Positions 1-8,961 of a DNA stretch of 64,000 nt are shown piece by piece. This DNA comes from Burkholderia vietnamiensis LMG 10929 (GTDB lineage: Bacteria > Pseudomonadota > Gammaproteobacteria > Burkholderiales > Burkholderiaceae). The stretch spans positions 1,736,001 through 1,800,000 of the forward strand of contig NZ_CP009630.1 of assembly GCF_000959445.1 (NCBI RefSeq). Reading direction: 5' to 3'. Under the pieces are notes generated by a model, which was not told the origin of the DNA, did no database searches, and saw nothing but the letters and a program-made list of their open reading frames with translations. The position numbers were made by a program, and so were the translations under genes. Each line of letters starts with the position of its first letter. The stretch's first letter is position 1.

Positions 1-1325
1 TCGACGCGGAACGACGGCACGTCGTTGATCACGACGCCGCCCACCTCGAGTTCGTCCCACGCGCGCTGCGCGTGCGCGAGCGAATCGGTGAACACGCCGG
101 CCTGCAAGCCGAAGTCGCTGTCGTTCACGCGCGCGAGCGCGTCGTCGAAACGGTCGAACTTCTCGAGGACGGCGACCGGGCCGAACGCCTCCTTGCGGTA
201 CAGGTCCTGCTCGCGGCCGACGTCTTCGAGCAGCGTCGCCTCGAACATCGCGCCGTCGACCTTGCCGCCCGCGATGATCTTCGCACCCGCCGCGACGGCC
301 GCGTCCATCCAGCCGGACAGGCGGCGCGACTCCGATTCGGAGATCATCGGGCCGACGAACGTCGATGGATCCTTCGGATCGCCCATCTTCAGCGAGCGCG
401 TCTTCGCGACCAGCTTGTCGCGCAACGTGTCGTACAGGCTCGCATGCACGAGGATCCGCTGCACGCCGATGCAGCTCTGGCCCGACTGGTAATACGCGCC
501 GAACGCGAGCCGGTCGACCACGTAGTCGAGCTGCTCGAACTGGTCCGCATCGACGATGGCCGCCGCGTTGCCGCCGAGCTCCAGCACGACCTTCTTCTTG
601 CCGGCCTTCTCCTTCAGCGCCCAGCCGACGGCCGGCGAGCCGGTGAACGACAGCAACCTGAAACGCTCGTCGGTGGTGAACAGGTCGGCGCCGTCGCGAT
701 GCGCGGGCAGCACCGAGAACGCGCCCTTCGGCAGATTGGTTTCCGCGAGCACCTCGGCGATGATCAGCGCGCCGACCGGCGTGCGGCTCGCCGGTTTGAG
801 CACGAACGGGCAGCCCGCGGCGAGCGCGGGCGCGACCTTGTGCGCGGCGAGGTTCAGCGGGAAGTTGAACGGCGAGATGAACGAGCACGGGCCGATCGGC
901 ACGCGCCGCGTATAGCCGGTGTAGCCCTGCGCGCGCGCCGAGATCTCGAGGTTGAGCACTTCGCCGTCGATGCGCACCGCCTCCTCGGACGCGACGCGGA
1001 ACGTATCGATCAGCCGCGTCACCTCGCCTCTCGAATCGTTGATCGGCTTGCCGGCCTCGATGCACAGCGCCTCGGCCAGCTCGTCGAAACGCTCGCGAAA
1101 GCGTGCGACGCAGTGATCGAGCACGGCCTGCCGCCGGTACGCCGGCAGCTCGCGCATCGGCTTGACGGCGTCGACTGCCGCGCCGATGGCCGCGTCGATC
1201 GCCTGCGCGTCGGCCAGCGCGACGCGCGTCGCGACCTTGCCGCTGAACTTGTCCGTCACTTCCAGATCGGTATTCGCGTAGACGGCCTCGTTGGCCAGAT
1301 AGTACGGATAGGTATCCTTCAGCAT
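1..1325 (-). CDS. Aldehyde dehydrogenase family protein (partial, C-terminus off the left edge)
   Basis: NAD(P)+-dependent aldehyde dehydrogenase; it oxidises an aldehyde through a thiohemiacetal on a catalytic cysteine. About 441 residues are visible from the ATG at 1325; the family is usually 470-490 aa, so only a short C-terminal piece is missing. Visible signatures are PFNFPLN (cofactor-binding region), VLELGGN carrying the general-base Glu, and GQSC with the nucleophile near residue 285. The gene lies directly downstream of the acetolactate-synthase-like gene (gap about 28 bp, same strand), so the two probably form an operon acting on small carbonyl compounds. The substrate cannot be read from the sequence; similarity to non-phosphorylating glyceraldehyde-3-phosphate or lactaldehyde dehydrogenases is possible. 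Confidence 0.9.
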   Translation of the reverse strand, partial: MLKDTYPYYLANEAVYANTDLEVTDKFSGKVATRVALADAQAIDAAIGAAVDAVKPMRELPAYRRQAVLDHCVARFRERFDELAEALCIEAGKPINDSRGEVTRLIDTFRVASEEAVRIDGEVLNLEISARAQGYTGYTRRVPIGPCSFISPFNFPLNLAAHKVAPALAAGCPFVLKPASRTPVGALIIAEVLAETNLPKGAFSVLPAHRDGADLFTTDERFRLLSFTGSPAVGWALKEKAGKKKVVLELGGNAAAIVDADQFEQLDYVVDRLAFGAYYQSGQSCIGVQRILVHASLYDTLRDKLVAKTRSLKMGDPKDPSTFVGPMISESESRRLSGWMDAAVAAGAKIIAGGKVDGAMFEATLLEDVGREQDLYRKEAFGPVAVLEKFDRFDDALARVNDSDFGLQAGVFTDSLAHAQRAWDELEVGGVVINDVPSFRV

Positions 1326-1353
1326 GGCACGCTCCTTCCGGTGAACTGCGGAT

Positions 1354-2994
1354 TCAGAGTTGCGCCGACAGGCGCTTGATTTCGCGGTTGAGCACGCGCT
1401 CGTTGTCCGAATAGTCGATCGGCACGTCGATCACGTGCACACCCGGTGTCGCAAAGCATTCGCGCAGCAGCGGCTCGAGATCGTCGGCCGCCTCGACGCG
1501 GTGCCCGTGCGCGCCGTAGCTCTGCGCATATGCGACGAAATCGGGATTCTTCAGCGTCATCGCGAAGTCGGGAAAATTCATGTTCTCCTGCTTCCAGCGG
1601 ATCATCCCGAACGCATCGTCGCGCAGGATCATCACGACGAGGTCGAGCTTCAGCCGCACGGCCGTTTCGAGCTCCTGCGAATTCATCATGAAGCCGCCGT
1701 CGCCGCACACGGCGATCACCTTGCGCTGCGGATGCACGATCCTGGTCGCGATCGCAGACGGCAAGCCGGCGCCCATCGACGCGAGCGCGTTGTCGAGCAG
1801 CAGCGAGTTCGGCTCGTGCGCGCGCCAGTAACGCGCGAACCAGATCTTGTACATCCCGTTGTCGAGGCAGACGATCCCGTCGACCGGCAGCGCGTTGTAC
1901 AGATCGTTGACGATCCGCACCGGATACATCGGGAAGCGCGGATCGTGCTGGCCCTTCTGCAGATGCGCTTCGAAATGCGCCTTGATCATTGTGAAGCGCT
2001 CGAAATCCCAGTGCGGCTGCGGCGCGATCGCTTCCTTCATCTGCCACACGGCGTTCGCGATGTCGCCGACCACCTCGATCTGCGGGAAATACACCGGGTC
2101 CACCTGCGCGCCGAGGAAGTTCACGTGGATCACGGTCTTGTCGTCCGTGCGCATGAAGAACGGCGGCTTTTCGATCACGTCGTGGCCGACGTTGATGATG
2201 CAGTCCGCGTGCTCGATCGCGCGATGCACGAAATCGCCGTCGGACAGCGTCGCGTTGCCGAGCCACAGCGGATGCGTCTCGTCGATCACGCCCTTGCCCA
2301 TCTGCGTCGTGAAGAACGGGATGCCCGTCTCGTCGACGAACTCGAGCAGCATCTTGCAGGTCGTCTTGCGGTTGCCGCCCGCGCCGATCATCAGCAGCGG
2401 ATGCCGCGCGGCCTGGATCGCATCGACCGCGTGCGCGACCGCCTTCTGCTCGGCGATCGGGCGGCGGCTGAAGCTGCGCGGAATCGGCTTGCCGTCGCCT
2501 TCCTCGTGCGCGATATCCTCCGGCAGCTCGAGATGCGCGGCGCCCGGACGCTCCTCCTCCGCGCGCCGGAACGCCTCGCGCACCGCCGACGGGATGTTGC
2601 CGATCGACACGATCTGCCGCGTGAACTTCGTGAGCGGCTGCATCATGCCGACGACGTCGACGATCTGGAAGTGGCCCTGCTTGCTCGACTTGATCGGCTT
2701 CTGGCCGGTGATCATCAGCATCGGCATGCCGCCGAGCTGCGCATACGCGGCGGCCGTCACGAAATTGGTGGCGCCCGGCCCGAGCGTCGCGAGACACACG
2801 CCGGTGCGGCCGGTGAGACGGCCGTAGGTTGCGGCCATGAAACCGGCCGCCTGCTCGTGGCGGGTCAACACGAGCTTGATCTTCGAGCGCCGCAGCGATT
2901 CGAGCAGATCGAGGTTTTCCTCACCGGGAATGCCGAACACGTATTCGACGCCTTCGGCTTCCAGCGCCTTCACAAACAGATCCGATGCTTTCAT
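1354..2994 (-). CDS. Acetolactate synthase large-subunit-like ThDP enzyme
   Basis: A 546-aa thiamin-diphosphate enzyme of the acetohydroxyacid/acetolactate synthase family, which condenses two pyruvates with loss of CO2. The N-terminal PYR domain opens with VEYVFGIPGEENLDL and carries the ThDP-activating Glu in TRHEQAA. The C-terminal PP domain has the GDGGFMMNSQELETA metal/diphosphate motif. No regulatory small subunit follows, which fits a catabolic AlsS-like or related enzyme rather than biosynthetic IlvB, but the product is inferred from family only. The ATG at 2994 follows GGAGAG. The gene lies upstream of and is co-oriented with the aldehyde dehydrogenase, suggesting one transcript. Confidence 0.85.
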   Translation of the reverse strand: MKASDLFVKALEAEGVEYVFGIPGEENLDLLESLRRSKIKLVLTRHEQAAGFMAATYGRLTGRTGVCLATLGPGATNFVTAAAYAQLGGMPMLMITGQKPIKSSKQGHFQIVDVVGMMQPLTKFTRQIVSIGNIPSAVREAFRRAEEERPGAAHLELPEDIAHEEGDGKPIPRSFSRRPIAEQKAVAHAVDAIQAARHPLLMIGAGGNRKTTCKMLLEFVDETGIPFFTTQMGKGVIDETHPLWLGNATLSDGDFVHRAIEHADCIINVGHDVIEKPPFFMRTDDKTVIHVNFLGAQVDPVYFPQIEVVGDIANAVWQMKEAIAPQPHWDFERFTMIKAHFEAHLQKGQHDPRFPMYPVRIVNDLYNALPVDGIVCLDNGMYKIWFARYWRAHEPNSLLLDNALASMGAGLPSAIATRIVHPQRKVIAVCGDGGFMMNSQELETAVRLKLDLVVMILRDDAFGMIRWKQENMNFPDFAMTLKNPDFVAYAQSYGAHGHRVEAADDLEPLLRECFATPGVHVIDVPIDYSDNERVLNREIKRLSAQL

Positions 2995-3350
2995 GGGGAC
3001 TCTCCGTCGCTGCCGCGTGCCCGGTTTGCGGACGTGCGGCGTTCAGAACGCGCGCCGGCCTACGGCACGCGCACGCTTACCTACGGGATGCTGGCCACGG
3101 TGCTGCCCGCCGCGCAACACACGGCGGCGCCTCCCGATGCAGGAGGACGAACGGATCCGCCAGCGCGCAGGACGAACGCGCACGGGCGGCAGGGACGTTT
3201 TCGATTGTAGACGGATTCGCGGGATTCCTGCTTCGGCCGAACGGCCGATCCGGGCCCCGGCGCAGCATCGGCCTGACGGCCAACTTCGCGTCAAACGGCG
3301 CGCGCCGCTCTACTGTGACGGCATCGGAACCCCAGTTGAGCTTGTGAACC
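2995..3350. other. Intergenic region between divergent genes
   Basis: About 356 bp separate the divergent acetolactate-synthase-like gene and the toxin-antitoxin pair. It must hold the promoter of the leftward operon. I see no convincing ORF, hairpin or operator in it; reading frames crossing it have non-coding composition. Confidence 0.5.
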
Positions 3351-3689
3351 ATGGTTGACATATCGAGTAACGTGCCTTACAGTGCTCCGACGTACAGCAT
3401 CAGAACGACCGAAGTCTTCGACACATGGTTCGCCGGTCTGCAGGATCGCGTCGCACGGCGGCGTATCCAGGCCCGCATCGACCGCCTGCCGATGGGCAAT
3501 CCGGGCGACTGGAAGTCGGCCGGCTCCCCGGTCGTCGAGATGCGTATCGACCACGGCCCCGGCTATCGCGTCTACTACGTCAGGCGCGCGACGATCTGGG
3601 TGATCCTGCTCTGCGGCGGCGACAAGTCGACGCAACAGGCAGACATTCGCGCCGCGCACGCAATGCTCGGGCGGCTCGACCTGGAGTAA
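3351..3689 (+). CDS. RelE/ParE-superfamily (HigB/Gp49-like) toxin of a type II toxin-antitoxin pair
   Basis: Up to 112 aa. The conserved part starts at YSIRTTEVFDTWF and continues through DWKSAGSPVVEMRID, GYRVYYVRR and LLCGGDKSTQQADI, the usual pattern of phage-derived Gp49-like/HigB toxins that inhibit translation. The antitoxin gene starts 4 bp after the stop codon. Start choice is a problem. ATG at 3351 gives 13 extra residues unlike the family, and a strong promoter (TTGACA/TACAGT) overlaps them. The position where homologues normally begin with Met-Tyr-x-Ile is ACG at 3390. Either ACG or a leaderless start is used, or the start codon has mutated. Confidence 0.8.
   Translation: MVDISSNVPYSAPTYSIRTTEVFDTWFAGLQDRVARRRIQARIDRLPMGNPGDWKSAGSPVVEMRIDHGPGYRVYYVRRATIWVILLCGGDKSTQQADIRAAHAMLGRLDLE
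3355..3383 (+). promoter_or_regulatory. Near-consensus sigma-70 promoter of the toxin-antitoxin pair
   Basis: TTGACA at 3355-3360, a 17-bp spacer, then TACAGT at 3378-3383. This is a perfect -35 with a 4/6 -10 at ideal spacing and places the start of transcription near 3390. It lies inside the first codons of the longest toxin reading frame, so the ATG at 3351 is probably upstream of the mRNA start. Confidence 0.6.
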
Positions 3690-3692
3690 GCG

Positions 3693-3992
3693 ATGGACAA
3701 GATCAGCACCCGGCCGTGGGATTCGGCCGCCCACCTCGAAACCGACGACGACATCGCCGACTATTTCGACGCGTGCCTGCAGGAAGGCGGCGACGACCCG
3801 GCCTTCATCGCGCATGCGCTCGGCGTGATCGCGCGCGCGCGCGGCATGTCGCAGGTCGCCCGCGACGCCGGCCTGTCGCGCGAAGGGCTGTACAAGGCGC
3901 TGTCGCACGACGGCAATCCGAGCTTCGGCACCATCCTCAAAGTGATCAAGGCGCTCGGCCTGCAACTGCACGGCGCGAAAGCGCGCGCGTGA
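3693..3992 (+). CDS. HigA-type addiction-module antidote protein
   Basis: 99 aa. The family is putative addiction-module antidotes, which neutralise the partner toxin and autorepress the operon through a helix-turn-helix. Visible: an N-terminal stretch ending DDIADYFDACLQEGGDDPAFIAHALGVIARARG, here split as DDIADYFDACLQ and a helical linker, followed by the HTH core MSQVARDAGLSREGLYKAL and a tail NPSFGTILKVIKALGLQL typical of the family. It lies 4 bp behind the toxin (toxin-first order, as in higBA). DNA binding to the promoter at 3355-3383 is expected but not shown. Confidence 0.85.
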   Translation: MDKISTRPWDSAAHLETDDDIADYFDACLQEGGDDPAFIAHALGVIARARGMSQVARDAGLSREGLYKALSHDGNPSFGTILKVIKALGLQLHGAKARA

Positions 3993-4072
3993 CGCGCGGC
4001 GCGCGGCGGTGCGCGCCCGATGCGGCGGCGGTTGGCGCGTGACTATCGCGTGACTGTCGCGCGGCAACCGCG

Positions 4073-5359
4073 TCAATGCAGCCACGCGCCGGCCCAGCGC
4101 GGCACCAGCGACACGAGATACAGCCCGAGCCCGATCAGCCCGCCGACCAGCGTGCCGTTGATGCGGATGTATTGCAGGTCCTTGCCGATGTTCAGCTCGA
4201 TTTGCCGCGACATCTCGCGCGCATCCCAGTTGCGCACCGTGTCGCGGATGTGCCGCATCAGAACATCGGCGAAATCCGGCGCCATCTCGTGCACGGCCTT
4301 TTCGACATGCTCGTTCAGCGACGCGCGCAACGCCGGGCTTTCCGCGAGCCGCGCACCGAGCCAGCGGCCGAGCGTCGCGGCCTGCCGCTGCAGCGTCGAG
4401 TCGGCGCGCGCCAGATCGGCCTTCAGCCACGCGCGCAACTGGTCCCACAGATCGCGCACATAGTCGTTGAACGCATCGCCGTCGCGAATGTAGCGCTTGA
4501 TCTCGTCGCCCTTCGCGATGAACGCCGGGTCGTGCTTCAGCCGCTCGGTGAGCCGCACGACCGTGCCGTCGAAGCGCTGGCGCAACTCGTGCTCGGGGTC
4601 GGCCGCGACGCTCTCGAGCACGCGGCTCACCGCGCTCGCGAGCATGCGCGCGCCGTTCTCGCCGAACCACTGCGTCGGCATGATCTTCTCGACCTTCGGA
4701 TATTGCGTCTTCAGCCATTCGACGATGAAGCCCGCGATCACCTCGCGGTTCTCCTCCTTGTCGAGGATGCCGACGATCTGCTCGATCGCATCGTCGAGCA
4801 GCGCCTGGTGACGGCCGTCCTTCGTCAGCGTGTCGAGGATCGCGCCGGCCGACTGCGACAGGTCGATCCGGTCGATCATCGCGCGCATCGCGTCGTGGAC
4901 GAACGAGCGGATGCGCGCGTCGTCGGTCATGTCGAGCGCGAAGCTCATCAGCTTCGTCACGTAGGTGCCAAGGGCCTCGGTATTCGCCGGCTCGCCGAGC
5001 CATGCGCCGAGCCGCTGCGCCGGATCGTGCTGGCGAATCTGCGCGGCGAGCGCGTCGGGGCCGAGGAATTTCTCGCGCACGAACACCGCGAGATTGTCGG
5101 CGATCTTGTCCTTGTTCTTCGGGATGATTTCGGTGTGGCGCGACACGAACGGGATCGGCACGCGGCGAAACAGCGCGACCACCGCGAACCAATCGGCGAG
5201 CGCGCCGACCATCGCGGCCTCGGCCACCGCCTTGAAGCCGTCGACCCACGGGCCGCGCGGCAGCAGGATCGTCGTGACGAACACCGCGACGGCGGTCAGC
5301 AGCAGCCATAGCGCGCGGCGCTTGCTGCGTTTCAGTTCGAGGGCTTTGTCTGGCGTCAT
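4073..5359 (-). CDS. DUF445 family inner-membrane protein
   Basis: About 428 aa from the ATG at 5359; a longer frame to 5431 exists but its extra residues look non-coding. A hydrophobic helix occurs near the N-terminus (ALWLLLTAVAVFVTTILL). It is followed by the DUF445 hallmark AAMVGALADWFAVVALFRRP-like region, here VGALADWFAVVALFRRVPIP. A long soluble helical region follows, then a C-terminal membrane helix (GGLIGLGLYLVSLVP). The function of DUF445 proteins is not established. The gene stands alone, convergent with the toxin-antitoxin pair. Confidence 0.85.
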   Translation of the reverse strand: MTPDKALELKRSKRRALWLLLTAVAVFVTTILLPRGPWVDGFKAVAEAAMVGALADWFAVVALFRRVPIPFVSRHTEIIPKNKDKIADNLAVFVREKFLGPDALAAQIRQHDPAQRLGAWLGEPANTEALGTYVTKLMSFALDMTDDARIRSFVHDAMRAMIDRIDLSQSAGAILDTLTKDGRHQALLDDAIEQIVGILDKEENREVIAGFIVEWLKTQYPKVEKIMPTQWFGENGARMLASAVSRVLESVAADPEHELRQRFDGTVVRLTERLKHDPAFIAKGDEIKRYIRDGDAFNDYVRDLWDQLRAWLKADLARADSTLQRQAATLGRWLGARLAESPALRASLNEHVEKAVHEMAPDFADVLMRHIRDTVRNWDAREMSRQIELNIGKDLQYIRINGTLVGGLIGLGLYLVSLVPRWAGAWLH

Positions 5360-5547
5360 GGGCGATCGGTGAAACGGCAATGCCGCTAATATGCACCGAT
5401 CGCCCGCCGGCGACAAACCCGCGCGCCACACGCGCGCGGAACCGCTTGCCCTCGGTCGGATGCGAGCCGCCTTGCCGCGTCGCGCGGCGCCGGCCCGGCG
5501 CGAGCGCGGTCATACGGAGCGCGTTCGCACCGAGCCCACGCAGCGCG

Positions 5548-6768
5548 TCACAGAAACGTCTTCAAGCCGACCGTCGGATCGGCGAGCTGCTGCGGGTCGG
5601 GCATCGCGCCGGCCGCGATCAGCCGGCGCGCGGCGCCGATGTCGCGCCCGAGATTGACCGCGGCCGCCGCGACGATCCTGCCGTCGTCGCCGAGCCCGAA
5701 CACCGTGAACGGCCCGCGTGCCGGATCGCCGCGCACGACGGTCGTCTGCCCGGCGCCGAACAGCCCGAGCATCTGCAGGTTGCAGTCGTACTGATCGGAC
5801 CACAGCCACGGCAGCTCCGCATACGCGTCGTCCGCGCCGAGCAGGTTCGCGGCCGCGACGGCCGGCTGGTTCTCCGCGACCTGCCACGACTCGATGCGCA
5901 CGTGACGCCCGAGCAGCGGATTGAAGTGCATCGTCACCTCGCCCGCCGCGAAGATCGCGCGGTCGGCCGAGCGGCAGCCCGCATCGACGCGGATGCCGTT
6001 GTCGACGTCGAGCCCCGCCGCCTGCGCGAGCTCGACGTTGGGCAGCACGCCGATGCCGACCACGACGACGTCGGCATGCACGTCGCCGCGATCGGTCTCG
6101 ACGATCGCGCCGCCGCCCGCCGCGGCACGTATCGCGCGCGGCAGCGTCGCCATCTGAAAACCGACGCCGCGTTCGTCATGCAACCGGTGCGCGTAGGCGC
6201 CGACGACTTCCGGCAACGCGCGTTGCAGCAAGCGTGCGGCCGGATCGATCACCGTCACGTCGCAGCCGAGCTGGCGCGCCGCCGCAGCCACTTCGAGGCC
6301 GATGAAGCCGCCGCCGAGCACCGCGACGCGGCGCCCGCGCACGAGCTGCGCGCGCAACGCACGCGCGTCGGCGACGGTGCGCACGTAGTGCGCCACGACG
6401 CCCGCGTCGAGCGGCCCGCCGAAGGTGCGCACGCGCGAGCCGGTCGCCAGCACGAGCTTCGCGTACGGCAACGTCGTGCCGTCGTCGAGCCGCACGCGTT
6501 GCGCCTCGCGCTCGATCGCGTCGACGCGCGTGCCGAGCCGCAGCGCGATGCGCTGCGCGTCGTACCACGCGGCATCGCGAACGAACGCGCGCTGCTCGCC
6601 GTCGTCGTTCAGCAACGCATCCTTCGACAGCGCGGGCCGGTCGTACGGCAGCTCGCGCTCGGCGCCGATCATCACGATCGGCGCGTCGGCGTCGCGCGCA
6701 CGCAGCGCCTCGGCCGTGCGCCGCGCCGCGTGGCCGGCTCCGACGATCACGAACGGGTCAGCCGACAT
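5548..6768 (-). CDS. andAa: Anthranilate 1,2-dioxygenase system, ferredoxin reductase component
   Basis: 406-aa FAD/NAD(P)H ferredoxin reductase that passes electrons from NADH to the Rieske ferredoxin encoded just upstream. The N-terminal FAD site is FVIVGAGHAARRTAEALR; a second dinucleotide fold is VAVLGGGFIGLEVAAAA; the region IRVDAGCRSADRAIFAAGEV is the second FAD-contact segment of this family. It is the last gene of the four-gene and operon, in the same order as reported for B. cepacia DBO1 (andAcAdAbAa). Its start overlaps the end of the ferredoxin gene by 11 bp, indicating translational coupling. Start at 6768 gives the conserved MSADPFVIVGAG beginning. Confidence 0.88.
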   Translation of the reverse strand: MSADPFVIVGAGHAARRTAEALRARDADAPIVMIGAERELPYDRPALSKDALLNDDGEQRAFVRDAAWYDAQRIALRLGTRVDAIEREAQRVRLDDGTTLPYAKLVLATGSRVRTFGGPLDAGVVAHYVRTVADARALRAQLVRGRRVAVLGGGFIGLEVAAAARQLGCDVTVIDPAARLLQRALPEVVGAYAHRLHDERGVGFQMATLPRAIRAAAGGGAIVETDRGDVHADVVVVGIGVLPNVELAQAAGLDVDNGIRVDAGCRSADRAIFAAGEVTMHFNPLLGRHVRIESWQVAENQPAVAAANLLGADDAYAELPWLWSDQYDCNLQMLGLFGAGQTTVVRGDPARGPFTVFGLGDDGRIVAAAAVNLGRDIGAARRLIAAGAMPDPQQLADPTVGLKTFL

Positions 6769-7084
6769 TGACTTCCACCTGTCCGTCGACGATCCGGATC
6801 GGATAGACGCCCACCGGCTCGGTGATCGGCGCGCATTTCGGCGCACCGGTGCGAATGTCGATCAGCCCCTGATGCAGCGGGCACTCGACGCACCCGTCCT
6901 CCACGTAGCCTTCGGACAGCCGCGCGTGGCCATGCGAACACAGGTCGTGCATCGCGAACAGTTCGTCGCCGATCCGGAATACAGCGATCGGCTTCTGGCC
7001 GGCGACGCGCGCCGCCGGTTCGTCTTCGGTGAATTCGTCGATGGCGCCCAGCGGATGCCATTCGGCGAGGGTTGCTTCGGTCAT
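6758..7084 (-). CDS. andAb: Anthranilate 1,2-dioxygenase system, Rieske ferredoxin
   Basis: 108-aa Rieske [2Fe-2S] ferredoxin that shuttles electrons from the reductase to the terminal oxygenase. The cluster ligands are visible as C49-x-H51 in LCSHGHA and C68-x2-H71 in CPLHQG. The length is standard for class IIB/III dioxygenase ferredoxins. The gene sits between the small oxygenase subunit and the reductase, overlapping the latter. Confidence 0.92.
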   Translation of the reverse strand: MTEATLAEWHPLGAIDEFTEDEPAARVAGQKPIAVFRIGDELFAMHDLCSHGHARLSEGYVEDGCVECPLHQGLIDIRTGAPKCAPITEPVGVYPIRIVDGQVEVNVG

Positions 7085-7110
7085 GTCGGCTCCTTGCTTC
7101 GTCGGGTCGG

Positions 7111-7596
7111 TCAGATCGGGGTCGCGAGCAGCGTCTGCACGCGCGACGTGTCGTAGATCACGCGCTTGGCCTTGTAGCGCAGGCCGTCGGGCGTGCGCAC
7201 GACCGTGTCGTAATACTTGCCGGCCTGGTACACGTTCGATTCGCCGTTGCTGCGAGTCTGCACGACCACGTAGTTGCTCTCGGTGTCGATCTCGCCGTCG
7301 CGCTGCGCGACGATCGCGAGGCCCGAGGTCATGTGGCGGTACGTGTGCTCTTCATAGATGTTCGCGTGCCGCAGCGACACCACGCGATCGCGCAGCATCC
7401 GCTGGTTCGTGCAGTGGACGATGCCGACCGGCAGCCCGAGATCCGCGTTCTCCTTCGGCACGATCTCGTACGTGCAGTCCTCGGTGAACATTTCCGGCCA
7501 GCGTTCGAGCCGGTCGTTGTCGAGATGGCCGATGTAGCGGTTCTGCAGCATGTAAATCTCGAACCACGTCTTCATGTCTTCCGTCAGGTTTTCCAT
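7111..7596 (-). CDS. andAd: Anthranilate 1,2-dioxygenase small (beta) subunit
   Basis: 161-aa ring-hydroxylating dioxygenase beta subunit (SnoaL/NTF2-like fold) that supports the catalytic alpha subunit and has no cofactor. Family features include FEIYMLQNRYIGHLDNDRLE near the N-terminus, the FTEDCTYEIVP segment and the C-terminal YKAKRVIYDTSRVQTLLATP. The start at 7596 is preceded by a purine-rich stretch and gives the family-length protein; the longer frame upstream overlaps the large subunit and is not real. It lies 17 bp after the large subunit gene. Confidence 0.9.
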   Translation of the reverse strand: MENLTEDMKTWFEIYMLQNRYIGHLDNDRLERWPEMFTEDCTYEIVPKENADLGLPVGIVHCTNQRMLRDRVVSLRHANIYEEHTYRHMTSGLAIVAQRDGEIDTESNYVVVQTRSNGESNVYQAGKYYDTVVRTPDGLRYKAKRVIYDTSRVQTLLATPI

Positions 7597-7613
7597 CTTT
7601 GCGCGCTCCCGCT

Positions 7614-8885
7614 TCAATAGCCCATCAGCTTCTGGTAGCCGACCCAGAACTTGCGGATCAGGCTTTCGGTGATCACCGTGTCCTGCTGCTCCGGATTGCC
7701 GCGCGACATCTCGATGACCGAGGTTGCGTCGGCGTCGCGCACCGTGCCGCGCTGCACGAGCTCGGTCGCCTCGGTGTCCTCCATCGAGATGTAGCCGGCC
7801 GGCCCGACCAGGTTCGCCTGCTTGATGCGCAGCGCGCGCAGCTCGGGCGTGTCGTCGGCGTAGCCGAAGAAGTGGAAGATCAGCTCGAAGTTGTCCGGCC
7901 CCTTCGGCAGGATCTGCCGCGCGACCAGCGTGTTGTGGATCTGCTGGATCACGAGCTGCGGGAAGATCGGCTGGATATGATTCGTGCAGTCCTCGTCGTA
8001 TTCCGACACCAGATCGAGAATCGACTCGTCTTCCAGATGGAAGCCTTCGTCGAACGAACGGATGTTCTGCTGCTTGTACGCGGCCGACGTGTCGTCGCCC
8101 GTCTTCGTCACCGTGATGATGCTGTGCAGCCCGTGGTTCGCATCGGGGATCGAGCGCGCCTTCATCCCGACGCGGAAGATGTTGAAGGTCGTATGGAACA
8201 GATGCAGCATGCTCGCGTGATACGGATCCTTCACGTTCTCCATGTACAGCTTCCAGTTCGACTTCGAATACTGGCGCGTGCAGCCGAGATACTCGATCGG
8301 CTTGTGGAAGATCCGGTCGATCCACGGTCGCATCTGCGCGCCGAGATAATCGGGCAGCGGCGCGACGTCGTCGCTGAAGGTCGCGAACACGAGCCCGCGA
8401 TAGCTGTCGACGCGCAGCTTGCGTAGCCCGTGCTGCTTCGGGTCGAAGTCGGCCGGCATCCCGGTCATCCCTTTCTGGCCGCGCCGGAACGGCACGCCGA
8501 GCAGGTTGCCCTCGTTGTCGAAGCTCCACTGGTGATACACGCACGTGTGCGAGCTGGCGTTGCCGCGCGACTTGCGGCACACCTGCGCGCCGCGGTGCGC
8601 GCAGCGGTTCACCCACGCGGACAGCGCGCCGTCCTCGGTGCGCGTGACGACGACCGGCGTGTCGCCGACGAAGGTGCTCTTGAAGTCGCCGGCGTTGGGG
8701 ATTTCCGCTTCCAGCGCGACGAAGTTCCACGTCGGCCCGCGGAAGATGCGCTCCTGCTCGCGATCGTAGACGGCGCGCGAGCTGAACACCTTGTACGGGA
8801 CGCGCGAGCCGTCGTCGTGGGGAAAGTGCACGTCGGACGCGTCGTCGCGCGCGGCAAATACGACGGGCGATGCTGTCTGCTCCAT
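7614..8885 (-). CDS. andAc: Anthranilate 1,2-dioxygenase large (alpha) subunit
   Basis: 423-aa terminal oxygenase that dihydroxylates and deaminates anthranilate to catechol. Rieske ligands are C95-x-H97 (RCAHRGA) and C115-x2-H118 (CVYHQW). The mononuclear iron ligands follow as D220-x2-H223-x4-H228 in KDPYHASMLH, the same spacing as naphthalene dioxygenase. ATG at 8885 is chosen because AAGGAG lies 6-9 bases upstream; the ORF extends 12 codons further without a site. It is first in the andAcAdAbAa operon and divergent from the AraC-type regulator. Substrate assignment rests on the match of operon order and regulator to DBO1. Confidence 0.9.
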   Translation of the reverse strand: MEQTASPVVFAARDDASDVHFPHDDGSRVPYKVFSSRAVYDREQERIFRGPTWNFVALEAEIPNAGDFKSTFVGDTPVVVTRTEDGALSAWVNRCAHRGAQVCRKSRGNASSHTCVYHQWSFDNEGNLLGVPFRRGQKGMTGMPADFDPKQHGLRKLRVDSYRGLVFATFSDDVAPLPDYLGAQMRPWIDRIFHKPIEYLGCTRQYSKSNWKLYMENVKDPYHASMLHLFHTTFNIFRVGMKARSIPDANHGLHSIITVTKTGDDTSAAYKQQNIRSFDEGFHLEDESILDLVSEYDEDCTNHIQPIFPQLVIQQIHNTLVARQILPKGPDNFELIFHFFGYADDTPELRALRIKQANLVGPAGYISMEDTEATELVQRGTVRDADATSVIEMSRGNPEQQDTVITESLIRKFWVGYQKLMGY

Positions 8886-8961
8886 GTCGGACTCCTTGTG
8901 GTTCCGGTTCGTTGATGGCATGGAGCGGATTTTTGAAAAGCTAATATTCGGCGTCTATCCG

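Noticed and set aside
72..3210. Long plus-strand frames over 72-1379 and 1360-3210
   Set aside because: They are antisense shadows of the aldehyde dehydrogenase and acetolactate-synthase-like genes, Arg-rich and without domains.
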